From: JAPXSY01 sp034003585
GTDB lineage: Bacteria; Verrucomicrobiota; Kiritimatiellia; RFP12; UBA1067
Length of the DNA: 43,708 nucleotides
Direction of reading: 5' to 3'
Assembly: GCA_034003585.1 (NCBI GenBank)
Contig: JAVEYH010000015.1
Location: 1-43,708, forward strand
Below, piece after piece: positions 33,318-42,496 of this stretch; position 1 is the first letter of the stretch, and every line of letters begins with the position of its first letter. The position numbers and the translations under genes are program-made. Below the pieces are notes generated by a model, which saw nothing but the letters and a program-made list of their open reading frames with translations, made no database searches and was not told the origin of the DNA.

Positions 33318-36300
33318 TCATTCCGGCGCCAGCACGCGGAACTCCTCGAGCGTCGGGACCTCGCTGGCCTCGTGGATCACCAGCCGCACCTGCCGCGCCG
33401 TGACCGGAGCGAAGGAAATCTTCTTCCGTCCCTTGACCGCCGTTCCCCGCGCGACTTCGAGCCAGGACTCGCCTTGCCGGACCTCGACGGTGAACGCCCG
33501 CACGCGCGCGAAGCCGATCTCCCAAATCTCGACGCCGCCCACACGCCGCTCCGCGCCGAGGTCGACCTCCAGCCAGCCGCCGCGGCTCTCCGGCGCCGCG
33601 CCCCAGCGGGTGGCGGGGTCGTCGTCCACGGCCTGCGCCGCCCGATACCCGCTTCCCCACTCGGTCGAGGCCCGCGCCTGCTTGCCGCTCGACAGCGCGG
33701 GGGACAGGCCGCGCTTGGGATCCTTGAGCCCGAACGCGTTCAGCGCCTTGGGCGACAGCACGCAGGGCGTGACCTCCGGCAGGACGTCGCCCGCCTCCTG
33801 GAACAGGATCGCCTCCTGGCCCTTGCCGATACCCAGCTCGAAAACCCCGGCCCCGACCTCCTTGCTGCCGACGGAGGACGGGGCGACGTCGAACGTGCCC
33901 TCAAAACCGGGGCGGACGCGGCAGGGCTCGCCGGCAAGGCTCTTGATCCGCACCCACCGGGTTTTGCCGCCGCGGCGGCCAGCGCTCACCAGAAAAGCCC
34001 CTTCGGCACGCAGGTCATGGAAGACGCTTTCTTGCCATTCATCCGGCATGGCGGGGAAGATGCGGACCGTTCCGCCCCAGCTTTGTAATAGCATCGTCTG
34101 AAGCGCGGTGGCCGCGACCAGCGAACACTCGATCACGGGCGAGCCCTCGATGTACTGCGTGTTGGGCATGACGAAACGCGCGTTGTTGTGGTGGGCGCGC
34201 AGGCTGGCGAGGGCCTGGTTGCCGTCGCCCAGGCAGGAGTACATACAGGAGGCGGCCGCGCTCGACCAGCCGTAAATCTGCTTGCCTTCCCCGACGGTCA
34301 GCCAGTGCTTCAGGCTCTTCTCCACCCCTTCGCGGTTTTCGGGCTGTTCGGTAGAGAGCAGATACAGCGGCCAGACCATCAGCAGGTGCGACCAGTGGCG
34401 GTGCGACTTCTCAAAAGGCACCGTCGCGCCGATCATGAAGCCGTTTTCGTTCCGCGGGTAAGGCGTGAGCTCGCGCAGCACGCGCTCCCATTCCGGCCGT
34501 TGCGGGTCGTTGAAGCCGTACCGCGCGTCCAGTTCCAGCAGTGTCGCGCAGCCCCAGCGCAACAGGGCGAGCTGGTAGTTCGCGTCCTTATCACCGTCGC
34601 GGTTATATTCGGGCGATTCCAGAAGCGGCAGATGAAGCTTGCCGTCATCGCCGGGCGCGATCAGGTGCAGAAAGAGGTTGACGCCGCCCTTCAGCAGCGG
34701 ATAGAACGCATGCCGTGTCCGGTTCGTCACAAGGGACGCGTCCATCGAGTAGCGGTACTGCTGCCAGTAGTTATGCAGCGCCCAAGTGAAGTCACCGGGG
34801 CTGTTCCCTTTGGAGGTTCCCAAGCCATTGTAGCCGGTGGTACGGGGAACCGTCGCGCCCGCGTCAACGCCCCAGAATTTTTTTGCGTTAAGAACAAAAT
34901 TTGTACGGTTGGCATCGAGAAAGCGGGTTAAGGATTCGCCGAGATCGAGGTGGTTCGCGGTATAGACGGGCGAATAGGCGATCTGGATGTTGAGGTTCCA
35001 CCAGATGCGCGGCCAGCCGGTCTGACGGTACCACGGTCCCAGCAGATCCATCACCTGCCGGTCCTGACGGGTGGCGCTCGCGAGCTTGTACATCTGGATC
35101 CAGTAGAAACCTTCAACCTGCGCGTCGGGCACAGACAGGAAACTGGCCGGATAATAGGCGTGCCACCACGCGCGGTGGCGCTGTTCCAGCACATCGGCTG
35201 GCTGTCCGGCCACCCGGCGCACGGTGGCCAGCGCTGTAGCCTTCGCCGTCCGTTCCGGGAACGAGTCGGCGACGGTCAGCGTGAGCCGCCGTTTCAGAGG
35301 CGTGCCCCGCACCTGCCATGCGGTGGCGTACGCGCCGCCTGCCACGCGGCGCTGTTCGCAGAAAGCCGTTACACCTTCCGCGCCCGTCTCGGGCGGAGGA
35401 TTGGGCTCGAACGCCTTCTTGTCCTGCACATAGCGGTAAACCTCCGACTTCGCCGGTTCCCAAACAAAAGCCGCGTCGTGCTCGCCGCCTTCGGCCTCGA
35501 GCTCGACCAGCAGCGCCAGCTCGTCCGCATGGACCATGGCCCGGAAGCGGAGGCGGCCCTTGTCGGTGACCACCTCGCCGCGCGTCTCCGCGTCCCACAG
35601 CACCGTGCGGAACGTGCCGGACCGGATCACGCCCGCCGTCTTGAGGATCATGCCGCCGATCGGCAGGCGGGCGGCGTTGCCGCACCGGTCGGTGACGTCC
35701 GAGCGCCCGAGCTCGAAGCGCAGCCGGTTGGCGCCGTCAGTATAGATCGTTGTGCCGAGCAGCCCGTTGCCGAGAAACGCGCCGTGGTCGAACTTGGCGG
35801 GCAGCACCTCCCAGACCAGGTCGTGGCGGCTCAGAAAGGCGGGCCAGTCGATCCGCGCGTCGACCCGCGGCGGCGGCGGGGTGCGGATCATTTCTCCGAC
35901 CCTGCGCAGGGTCCGCACGTCGATCTCGCGCAGCTTTCCCGCGTAATCCGGGCCGACGTCGATGGAAAAGATGTTGCCGTACCGTACGGCGCCGAGATAG
36001 TCGCGGTAGAGCTTCTCGGGCGTGTGGCAAAGGCCGTCGTGCTCGGGCAGCGAGTAGAACCACATCGCGCCGCCTTTGTGCGGAGGCAGGATCGGGTAGG
36101 TGAACTCCGCGAGCCGATAGTTCTCCGAAGGGGCGTTGCGCATGTGCGGGCCGGCGGCGGCGTGGTCGTTCAGCGGCCCCGGCTTGCCCATCTCTCCCAG
36201 CCGGATGTCCGCGTCGGCCTGCGCACCGTGGTTGAAGCCCACGAAGCACCCCGGCTGGAGCGCTTTGCAGAAAGCGATCGTGTCGGCGTGGCTCAGGCCG

Positions 36301-36887
36301 CCGTCGCCGACCGCGTGGTCGAACCAGATATACTCGATCGGTCCGTACTGCGTGAGCAGCTCTTTCAGTTGGGCTTTTTTCATTTCAGGGTCGCGGCCGC
36401 CCTGGTTGCGCTTCTTAGGTTCCGGCGTGTCCGGATGGTCGAGCCCGCCTGGATGCCGCCACTCGCCTTCGGAGAAGTAGAGCGCCAGCTTGATGCCGTA
36501 TTTGTCGCAGGACTTCTTAAGCTCGGCCAGCACGTCACGCCCGAGCGGAGCCTTCGTCACCTTGCGGCCGGTGGTTTTCGTGTCCCACAGGCAGAAGCCG
36601 TCGTGGTGCTTGGTCAGGAAGAGGATGTAGCCCATGCCCGCCTCTTTGGCGGTGCGTGCCCACTGGTCGGTGTCACAGCCGGTCGCCTTGAAATACGCGA
36701 TGTCGGAGACCCCCGGCGTCCACTCCTTGCCCGAAAAGGTGCTGAACGACCAGCAGACGAACATGCCCCAGCGGAGGTCTTGCAGCTCCTTGGTGCGGCG
36801 GGTCATGTCCACGGGCGCGGCCGTTGCGCTCAGCGATGTAAACAAGAGCGCCGCGAACGGCGCGATGCGTGTGAAATGTTTCTTCAT
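33318..36887 (-). CDS. GH29 alpha-fucosidase fused to a GH95-like domain and F5/8C module
   Basis: 1189 aa, secreted (signal peptide 1-23, ends LSATAAP). Residues about 25-345 are GH29: LTKHHDGFCLWD, and nucleophile Asp190 in YIWFDHAVGD. About 350-1000 look like GH95: a beta domain, then an (alpha/alpha)6 barrel with Asn631-Leu-Asn633 (WWNLNIQIAY), LLESPEYN, and HRHWSHL at 829-835. Residues about 1040-1185 are an F5/8 type C (CBM32-like) domain (GGWLEVDLGAERRVGGVEIWE, ARQVRLVIHE). GH29 retains and GH95 inverts configuration at alpha-L-fucosides, so two activities in one chain are possible. AGAGGGG precedes the ATG. Last gene of the fucose cluster. Confidence 0.85.
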   Translation of the reverse strand: MKKHFTRIAPFAALLFTSLSATAAPVDMTRRTKELQDLRWGMFVCWSFSTFSGKEWTPGVSDIAYFKATGCDTDQWARTAKEAGMGYILFLTKHHDGFCLWDTKTTGRKVTKAPLGRDVLAELKKSCDKYGIKLALYFSEGEWRHPGGLDHPDTPEPKKRNQGGRDPEMKKAQLKELLTQYGPIEYIWFDHAVGDGGLSHADTIAFCKALQPGCFVGFNHGAQADADIRLGEMGKPGPLNDHAAAGPHMRNAPSENYRLAEFTYPILPPHKGGAMWFYSLPEHDGLCHTPEKLYRDYLGAVRYGNIFSIDVGPDYAGKLREIDVRTLRRVGEMIRTPPPPRVDARIDWPAFLSRHDLVWEVLPAKFDHGAFLGNGLLGTTIYTDGANRLRFELGRSDVTDRCGNAARLPIGGMILKTAGVIRSGTFRTVLWDAETRGEVVTDKGRLRFRAMVHADELALLVELEAEGGEHDAAFVWEPAKSEVYRYVQDKKAFEPNPPPETGAEGVTAFCEQRRVAGGAYATAWQVRGTPLKRRLTLTVADSFPERTAKATALATVRRVAGQPADVLEQRHRAWWHAYYPASFLSVPDAQVEGFYWIQMYKLASATRQDRQVMDLLGPWYRQTGWPRIWWNLNIQIAYSPVYTANHLDLGESLTRFLDANRTNFVLNAKKFWGVDAGATVPRTTGYNGLGTSKGNSPGDFTWALHNYWQQYRYSMDASLVTNRTRHAFYPLLKGGVNLFLHLIAPGDDGKLHLPLLESPEYNRDGDKDANYQLALLRWGCATLLELDARYGFNDPQRPEWERVLRELTPYPRNENGFMIGATVPFEKSHRHWSHLLMVWPLYLLSTEQPENREGVEKSLKHWLTVGEGKQIYGWSSAAASCMYSCLGDGNQALASLRAHHNNARFVMPNTQYIEGSPVIECSLVAATALQTMLLQSWGGTVRIFPAMPDEWQESVFHDLRAEGAFLVSAGRRGGKTRWVRIKSLAGEPCRVRPGFEGTFDVAPSSVGSKEVGAGVFELGIGKGQEAILFQEAGDVLPEVTPCVLSPKALNAFGLKDPKRGLSPALSSGKQARASTEWGSGYRAAQAVDDDPATRWGAAPESRGGWLEVDLGAERRVGGVEIWEIGFARVRAFTVEVRQGESWLEVARGTAVKGRKKISFAPVTARQVRLVIHEASEVPTLEEFRVLAPE

Positions 36888-36904
36888 TGTTTCCCCTCTT
36901 TTCC

Positions 36905-36982
36905 TTCCATAACGTCAGCGTTACGGGTTGGGCGTTCAGCGTTGAACGGTCAAACTCCCAACGTTTAACGCGCAACGTTCAA
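36905..36982. repeat. GCGTTCAACG-type dispersed intergenic repeat
   Basis: GGGCGTTCAGCGTTGAACGG, CAACGTTTAACG and CGCAACGTTCAA motifs lie between the permease and the fusion fucosidase gene; similar text at 22053-22200. Mostly partial palindromes. It may act on mRNA stability within the operon. Confidence 0.6.
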
Positions 36983-37003
36983 ATTGATAAGGTAAACCTT
37001 CGT

Positions 37004-38338
37004 TCATTCCGGCCGGCCACCCCGATAGAGCCGCGGCCACAAGAATCCGTACAACGCGATAAAGACAAAGCAGGCGAGCGGGATGAGAAAGCCGGTGCGC
37101 ATGCCGCTGCGGTCGGAGAGCCAGCCCATCAGCACCGGGACGACCGAACCGCCCACGATGGCCGTGACCATCCAGGAGGAGGCGAGTTTGGTACGCTCGC
37201 CCAGCCCGCGTATGGCGAGCGCGAAGTGGGTCGGGTACATGACCGACATGAAGAAGAAACTGGCGGTCAGCGCCGCGACCGAAACCCATCCGAAACCGAG
37301 GCAGGTCAACGCCATCAGCAGCACATTGACCAGGCCGTAGCAGGCCAGAACCGCATGCGGTTTGGCGATCCTCAGAATCGCGCTGCCCGAAAAGCGGCCC
37401 AGCGTGAAAAAACCGAAAGCGAGCGAAAGCATCAGCCCGGCACCGTACTCGGTGATGTGCCACTGGCCATCGCTGAGGTAGCGCACGGTGACGGGCAGAT
37501 GGCTGGCGAGCCGGGCCGGCAGCGGCGGCGTAAGGCGCTCGTCCTTGAGATAGTTGATGTAGAAGCTGAAGATGCCGGTCTGGGCGGCCACATAGAGAAA
37601 CTGGGAGGCGACGGCCAGCACAAAGTGCCATTCGCGCCAGAGCGGACGGTCGGTCGCGCGGGCGCCTGTTGACGCGGAGGCGCTCCGGGCCGCGTGCAGG
37701 TCGGGTACGGGCGCGAAGCGGAAAACGGCCAGCAGCACCGCCACGACAGCGGCGATTAGGAGATACGGGAGCATCAGCCGCTGATTGGACGTGTTGGCGG
37801 CACCCGTTTTGGACAAGACAAAGGCGCCTCCAATCAGCGGCCCGAGAATCCAGCCCACGGCGTTGCAGCTCTGGGCCAGGTTAATGCGCGCCACGGCCGT
37901 TTCGACCGGGCCGAGCAGGGTGGTGTAGGGGTTCGCCACGGTTTCCAAAAAAGTCAGGCCTGATGCCACGGTGAAGAGGGCGTAGAGGAAAGCCCCGAAG
38001 ACGAGTGCATCCGATCCCTGTACCGCTGTGACGGGCACGAAAAGCAGGCATCCTGCGATGACGATGCCGAGACCGGCCAGGATGCCGCCGCGGTAGCCGT
38101 ACTTGCGCGCGGCCCAGCCCGAGGGCAGGGCCATCAGGAAGTAGGCTGCGTACCAGGCGCCCTGGACAAAAGCCGACTGCGCCTTGCTGACGCCGAGCGA
38201 ATTCTGGAAGTGCTTGTTGAGTACACCGAGCACGCCGTTGCAAAGGCCCCAAAGCAGGAAAAGTGTGCAGATCAGCAGAAAGGTCGTGCGGTGGTCCGTG
38301 CCATCCGCCGCCGTAAACATGTTCGATTCACTTTGCAT
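37004..38338 (-). CDS. FucP-type sugar:proton symporter (MFS)
   Basis: 444 aa with about 12 membrane segments. FucP/GluP-family marks: FLLWGLCNGVLGVLNKHFQ, AQSAFVQGAWYAAYFLMALP, ASGLTFLETVANPYTTLLGP and RINLAQSCNAVGWILGP. E. coli FucP imports L-fucose with a proton; relatives carry glucose or galactose, so specificity is inferred from the fucosidases on both sides. The start overlaps the GH95 stop by 11 bases, implying translational coupling. ATG 38320 (MFTAADG) is an alternative start. An intergenic repeat follows the stop, before the fusion gene. Confidence 0.86.
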   Translation of the reverse strand: MQSESNMFTAADGTDHRTTFLLICTLFLLWGLCNGVLGVLNKHFQNSLGVSKAQSAFVQGAWYAAYFLMALPSGWAARKYGYRGGILAGLGIVIAGCLLFVPVTAVQGSDALVFGAFLYALFTVASGLTFLETVANPYTTLLGPVETAVARINLAQSCNAVGWILGPLIGGAFVLSKTGAANTSNQRLMLPYLLIAAVVAVLLAVFRFAPVPDLHAARSASASTGARATDRPLWREWHFVLAVASQFLYVAAQTGIFSFYINYLKDERLTPPLPARLASHLPVTVRYLSDGQWHITEYGAGLMLSLAFGFFTLGRFSGSAILRIAKPHAVLACYGLVNVLLMALTCLGFGWVSVAALTASFFFMSVMYPTHFALAIRGLGERTKLASSWMVTAIVGGSVVPVLMGWLSDRSGMRTGFLIPLACFVFIALYGFLWPRLYRGGRPE

Positions 38339-40862
38339 TTCTTGTTTTTGCCATTGTGATGGACAGAGTCACGGATTGCCCTGCCGATAAAGCAACATGG
38401 CTATCCTTGAGTGGCTTCCCGTCCAACCATCGTTCCTTTGCCGCCATGCCGACTGGAAGGCGAAGGGTGATCGTCTCGCTGATTTTGCTGGCCATGACAA
38501 GCGTGACGGTGCCCGCTTCCATATCCCAGGACATGCGCTCGACTTTCAGTTGTCCGCGCAGGAGGATGCCTTCGACTGAGCCCTTTGTCCATGCGGCTGG
38601 CAGCGCGGGGATCAGGTCGAGCGTATTTTTCCAACGGAAAATAAGAGAGTTGTTGATGACGTCGGGCGCGGTGCCGACAGGATCGAACCCAAACCCCCTC
38701 AAGTTCGGCCAGTAGGAAGCCATGAAACTCGGGTAGAGGTAACGCCGTGTGGCCATACGGCCAAGGCTCTCATGGACGATGTCTCCACGCCCGAGGCGCG
38801 CCGCGCACTGTCCCTGATTCATCAGCCCATGTGTAATGTGGTTGCCGTTCGGATTCTCCTCGTTTTTCAGCCAGTTGCTTTCTTTAAGACGAAAGGCGAG
38901 GTCCGACGCCTTCCAAAGTTCTGGAGTATCCTCTTTGTCGAACTCGCAATATTGATAGAGAGGGAGCATGTGCGAATGGTGGCGTTGATTGGGGGATTCT
39001 TTTGTGCCTGGCCATGACCACTCCTGAAGTTCGCCCGCCTGATTGATCTGGTACGGAGGGATTTTTTTGAGCATGGCCTTCCATTTTTTCACATTTTCCG
39101 CTTCACATTGAAGGGTTTCGCAGGCGCTGGTCAGGGTTGCCAAGACATTCTTCGCGGTTGAAAGGTCAAAGGTCGTATTCGCCGTCAGTCCATGTTCCGG
39201 AGAGTAGCCCATATAAAAGCGATAGTGTCCGTCAGTACCTTCTGACCCTTCCAGAAAATCCTCATAGAACAAAGCGATTCCCTTTGCAATCGGCAGAAAA
39301 CGTTCGCGTAAAAAATTCTGGTCGCCGGTGAAGAGATAGTAATCGTAGAAGAAATGCAGCATCCAGCCCGCGAGGCCGATGGCGCACTGTTCGCCAGGCC
39401 ATTGGCTTCCCCAGTGGAGCAACAGGCAGTTGCTGGAACCACGGGCATTGGAGACGCGCCCCCGAAAGCCATACACCTTTCTGGCGTTCAGTTCCCAGTC
39501 TGGAAGCCATGACTCGATCAGATCGAAATACGATTCCATCAGCTCGGGCATGTTGCAACTCATAAGGGACTGGATTTCGAGTTGCAGGTTTGAGTCGGTT
39601 GTATAATCGCCGCTCCAGGCGGGCGACCAGGTGCCTGTCCAGATGCCTTGCAGGTTCGGCGGCGTCTCCCCTGAGCTGCAGATGATGAGATAGCGGCATG
39701 CGTTGTAGAGCTGCTCCGCCATGGCATTCGGGAAGACTTTTTGTTCTGCGCAGATCTTGAGCAGGGACTCCGAAGAACGTTCAGCGTTTCCTTCGTCTTC
39801 AAGTTTCAGGGAGACGCGTCGGTAAAGTTCCCCGTGCGTTTTCGCATGGGGGGCAAGCAAGGTTTCGTAGGACAAAGGGAGGGCGGCAAGCTGATTCCGA
39901 AGTTCGGGCTGGCGGTTGGTGACGACCGGCTCGGCAAAGCGTGGGTTTTGAGGAGACGTGACCCAAGCCTCGCTCTGCTCCGGCGGCAGGGGTGTAATCC
40001 AGTTCGAAACTTTCAAGAGGATGAGGATTGCTCCGGCGCCTTCAATCCTTAGCCCGCTTCCCTGACATTTCAGCGTGCCTCCCGACGGCACAACGCGAGC
40101 CAGGATATCGTAACCGCCCTTGCCTTTGCGGTAGGTGTTGTGCAGGGCAATCCACCCGTCGTCTGACGAGGTTGGTTCGCAGAGGACCTGCGGATGATCG
40201 ACACGCATGGAGAGGGAACACGCGAGCCTGCCGGGGGGGGCTTCCAGATGCAGGACCATGACATTGTCCGGCCGGGAAACAAAGAGTCTGCGTTTCCACG
40301 TGCCCTCATTGTCCGTCCACTCCGTTGTGAGCTCGCCTGTCGTAAAATCCTCGACCGCGCGGTAACCGCGGCAGGCCGGTTGGGTACTACGCCCGCCGAT
40401 CTCCAGTATGCACGCGGGATGGAGCGGATCCGTTTTCACCAATACGTGCTTGCTCTTTTCAACCATCAGGCGATGAACGGCGGCTGGCCCGTTCACGCCC
40501 GCCTCAAGCCCCTCCTTCTTGAATTCATCCTTGTATGCCGCCAAGTCGGGAACAATTTCGCGGGCACCTGTGGGAAGGTAGAACTTACCGCAGACGACCA
40601 GATTTTCATTGCCAGGGCTACCCGGCATGATCACCCCCACATTTCCGTTCCCCGTCAGAAATCCGTACTCCCATGCGTTTGTGAGGGGAACCGAAGAAAC
40701 GGCGCAGTCTCTTGCCGACAGCCTTACTGGGACACCGCTGAGCAGTTGTTGTTGCGCCTGCGCCAGCACGGGTGTCGGACACAGTGGAAGAAGAAGCGTC
40801 AAAAAGGCGACACTCGTCTCTTTGGGGACATCCAGTTTCAAGTTTCCAGTCTCCCGTATCAA
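38328..40862 (-). CDS. GH95 family alpha-L-fucosidase-like protein
   Basis: About 844 aa, inverting glycosidase family. Export signal-like start (VAFLTLLLPLCPTPVLAQAQ). GH95 marks: NLQGIWTGTWSPAWSGDYTT, DSNLQLEIQS, ELQEWSWPG with the likely general acid Glu, and HHSHMLPLYQ. In the family the base-supporting pair is Asn-x-Asn; here it reads Asp-Ser-Asn, a change that may alter activity. There is no good ATG in frame; TTG 40862 is the best visible start, and an ATG-started frame overlaps one base off, so an N-terminal frameshift is possible. It looks lower in G+C than its neighbours, hinting at transfer. It follows the URO-D-like gene by 32 bases. Confidence 0.82.
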   Translation of the reverse strand: MIRETGNLKLDVPKETSVAFLTLLLPLCPTPVLAQAQQQLLSGVPVRLSARDCAVSSVPLTNAWEYGFLTGNGNVGVIMPGSPGNENLVVCGKFYLPTGAREIVPDLAAYKDEFKKEGLEAGVNGPAAVHRLMVEKSKHVLVKTDPLHPACILEIGGRSTQPACRGYRAVEDFTTGELTTEWTDNEGTWKRRLFVSRPDNVMVLHLEAPPGRLACSLSMRVDHPQVLCEPTSSDDGWIALHNTYRKGKGGYDILARVVPSGGTLKCQGSGLRIEGAGAILILLKVSNWITPLPPEQSEAWVTSPQNPRFAEPVVTNRQPELRNQLAALPLSYETLLAPHAKTHGELYRRVSLKLEDEGNAERSSESLLKICAEQKVFPNAMAEQLYNACRYLIICSSGETPPNLQGIWTGTWSPAWSGDYTTDSNLQLEIQSLMSCNMPELMESYFDLIESWLPDWELNARKVYGFRGRVSNARGSSNCLLLHWGSQWPGEQCAIGLAGWMLHFFYDYYLFTGDQNFLRERFLPIAKGIALFYEDFLEGSEGTDGHYRFYMGYSPEHGLTANTTFDLSTAKNVLATLTSACETLQCEAENVKKWKAMLKKIPPYQINQAGELQEWSWPGTKESPNQRHHSHMLPLYQYCEFDKEDTPELWKASDLAFRLKESNWLKNEENPNGNHITHGLMNQGQCAARLGRGDIVHESLGRMATRRYLYPSFMASYWPNLRGFGFDPVGTAPDVINNSLIFRWKNTLDLIPALPAAWTKGSVEGILLRGQLKVERMSWDMEAGTVTLVMASKISETITLRLPVGMAAKERWLDGKPLKDSHVALSAGQSVTLSITMAKTRNAK

Positions 40863-40894
40863 GTTTCCCTCTCATGTACTCATGAACTAATCCG

Positions 40895-42196
40895 CTAACG
40901 CACTTCTTCCACCACCTCCATGGCGATGCGGGACCACTCCCACAGGCGCTCGGGACGGTTCCGGACGGTCGAGATGTCCTTCATGATCAGCTCGACGTGG
41001 CACGGTCCGTCACAGGCCTTCAGAAACTCCGTCAGGTCGGCGCGCGCGCGCTCCGGCGACCAGCCGTCTTCGGCGAAAATCGCCGGGCTGGGCTTGCGGC
41101 TGATCACGTAGTCGTCGCCGGCCTGCTCCACGAACCTGCGCGTGTCGCACCACGGGCTGGCCGAGATCTTGCGCAGGTTGGGGATGCGGCGCAGCAGGTC
41201 GATCTTGCCGCTCAGCGGCTCGCAGCAGCCGTAGTAGGTCAGGCCGAAACGTTTCAGCCAGCGCAGGTCGTGCTCGACGGCGAACTCCCAGTGCATCTGC
41301 GGCGAGACCTCGGAAAAGATCTGCGCGTTGGAGCAGCCCCACATGTTGTGCGGGCGCACGTGCGAGGGGTCGAAGTCCTTGCCCGGCAGCTCGCCCGTGT
41401 AGCCGTAGCCGCCGGAGCCGACGCGCGTGTTGTCGCAGTCGAGCGAGAGCAGGTTCTGGGCGTCGAGCTGGTCCAGCTCGACCATCCACGCGTCGACCAT
41501 GCGGTCGACGGCGGCGTGGACAAGGTCGGGGCGTTCGATCAGGTCGACCATGGCGTTCTCGATGCCCCACCAGCGGATCAGGAAATCCCAAGGCGTGTAC
41601 CAGATGTGGGTCTGCCCGACCTTCTTGACGGGCAGGATGCCGCCGTAAACCTCGCACATGGCCTGATAGTGCAGTTCCGTGGCCCGCGCATTGTGGGAGA
41701 CCACGGGCATCTTGATTTTTTCCAGGTCGCCGAAGTCGTTGATCTGGACATGGAAGTGGCGCGAGACGATATCGCTGTCGGCGTCGGTCCTCACCACATC
41801 GACCTCCTCCATAATCCCGAAGTCGGTGCTGTGGAAAAGCAGCGGGCAGGTCAGGTAGTCGTTGACGACCATGTCGCCGGGCAGGTGGCGCCACTGGTAG
41901 AGCGTGCGGCGCAGCTCGCGCTCCTGGTCCTGCGCCCACGGGTGCCCGCAGCGCAGGGTCAGCTCGTCATTGACGTTCATCTCGTGCCAGCAGATCTCGT
42001 TGATCCACACCATGGGGCGCTCGGAACGCAGGTCATTGAGCCGTTGCCAGAGGCGCGCTTTCTCCTTGTGGACCGGCAGCGCGGCGATCTCCGCCACCTC
42101 GGAGGCCAGGCGGCGCAGGATTTCCTGATCCTGCCGCGTGATGACGACGTCGACCGCCTGCGGCGGCGGCGTGTGGTGACTCGGGTCGTGCAACAT
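40895..42196 (-). CDS. URO-D-like TIM-barrel protein
   Basis: 433 aa, no signal peptide, so cytoplasmic. The C-terminal half (YYGCCEPLSGKIDLLRRIP, LRKISASPWCD, GPCHVELIMKD) resembles the uroporphyrinogen decarboxylase/corrinoid methyltransferase barrel, but the catalytic arginine-rich N-terminal loop of true HemE is not seen, so haem synthesis is unlikely. Such proteins recur in Lentisphaerae/Kiritimatiellota glycan loci with no proven role. Start 42196 has GAGGAG six bases upstream; the longer frame has no site. It is probably first gene of an operon with GH95 and FucP. Methyl transfer from a methylated or demethylated sugar is a guess. Confidence 0.7.
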   Translation of the reverse strand: MLHDPSHHTPPPQAVDVVITRQDQEILRRLASEVAEIAALPVHKEKARLWQRLNDLRSERPMVWINEICWHEMNVNDELTLRCGHPWAQDQERELRRTLYQWRHLPGDMVVNDYLTCPLLFHSTDFGIMEEVDVVRTDADSDIVSRHFHVQINDFGDLEKIKMPVVSHNARATELHYQAMCEVYGGILPVKKVGQTHIWYTPWDFLIRWWGIENAMVDLIERPDLVHAAVDRMVDAWMVELDQLDAQNLLSLDCDNTRVGSGGYGYTGELPGKDFDPSHVRPHNMWGCSNAQIFSEVSPQMHWEFAVEHDLRWLKRFGLTYYGCCEPLSGKIDLLRRIPNLRKISASPWCDTRRFVEQAGDDYVISRKPSPAIFAEDGWSPERARADLTEFLKACDGPCHVELIMKDISTVRNRPERLWEWSRIAMEVVEEVR

Positions 42197-42249
42197 TTCG
42201 AACTCCTCGTGCGGGGCTAGTATCCCGTACAACCAAAAAAGTCAGCCAG

Positions 42250-42306
42250 GATTACAGGATTCACATGATGTAACCGGTTGATTGTGATCCTGTTAATCCT
42301 GTAATC
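42250..42306. repeat. GATTACAGGATT inverted repeat
   Basis: GATTACAGGATT (42250-42261) and AATCCTGTAATC (42295-42306) are perfect complements, with a second near-match inside (AGGATTCACA / TGTGATCCT). Non-coding; resembles dispersed bacterial repeats of this wording. Confidence 0.75.
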
Positions 42307-42390
42307 ACGGCTCATACTTCACGTCGTTTCTGGTTTTACTGACTACTAGGGCAGTTCAAGTTATTCAATAGCCGGGTTTCGATTGTCGGT

Positions 42391-42459
42391 AGGGACGGTT
42401 TCCCGAACCGTCCCTCTATCCTGTGGGCAAGACGAAGGGCGTACGTCTCGGGGAGACGT
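42391..42459. repeat. two adjacent hairpins
   Basis: AGGGACGGTT / AACCGTCCCT (42391-42415, 5-base loop) and ACGTCTC / GAGACGT (42443-42459, 3-base loop). They lie downstream of the 42497-43633 gene on the minus strand. Neither has a T-run, so they are repeat units rather than clear terminators. The whole gap 42197-42496 has no gene. Confidence 0.7.
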
Positions 42460-42496
42460 CCCTGCCCGGAACGGCGACACCTTTTGCCAAAACGCT

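Noticed and set aside
34950..36968. 672-codon plus-strand frame
   Set aside because: Antisense of the GH29 part of the fusion fucosidase.
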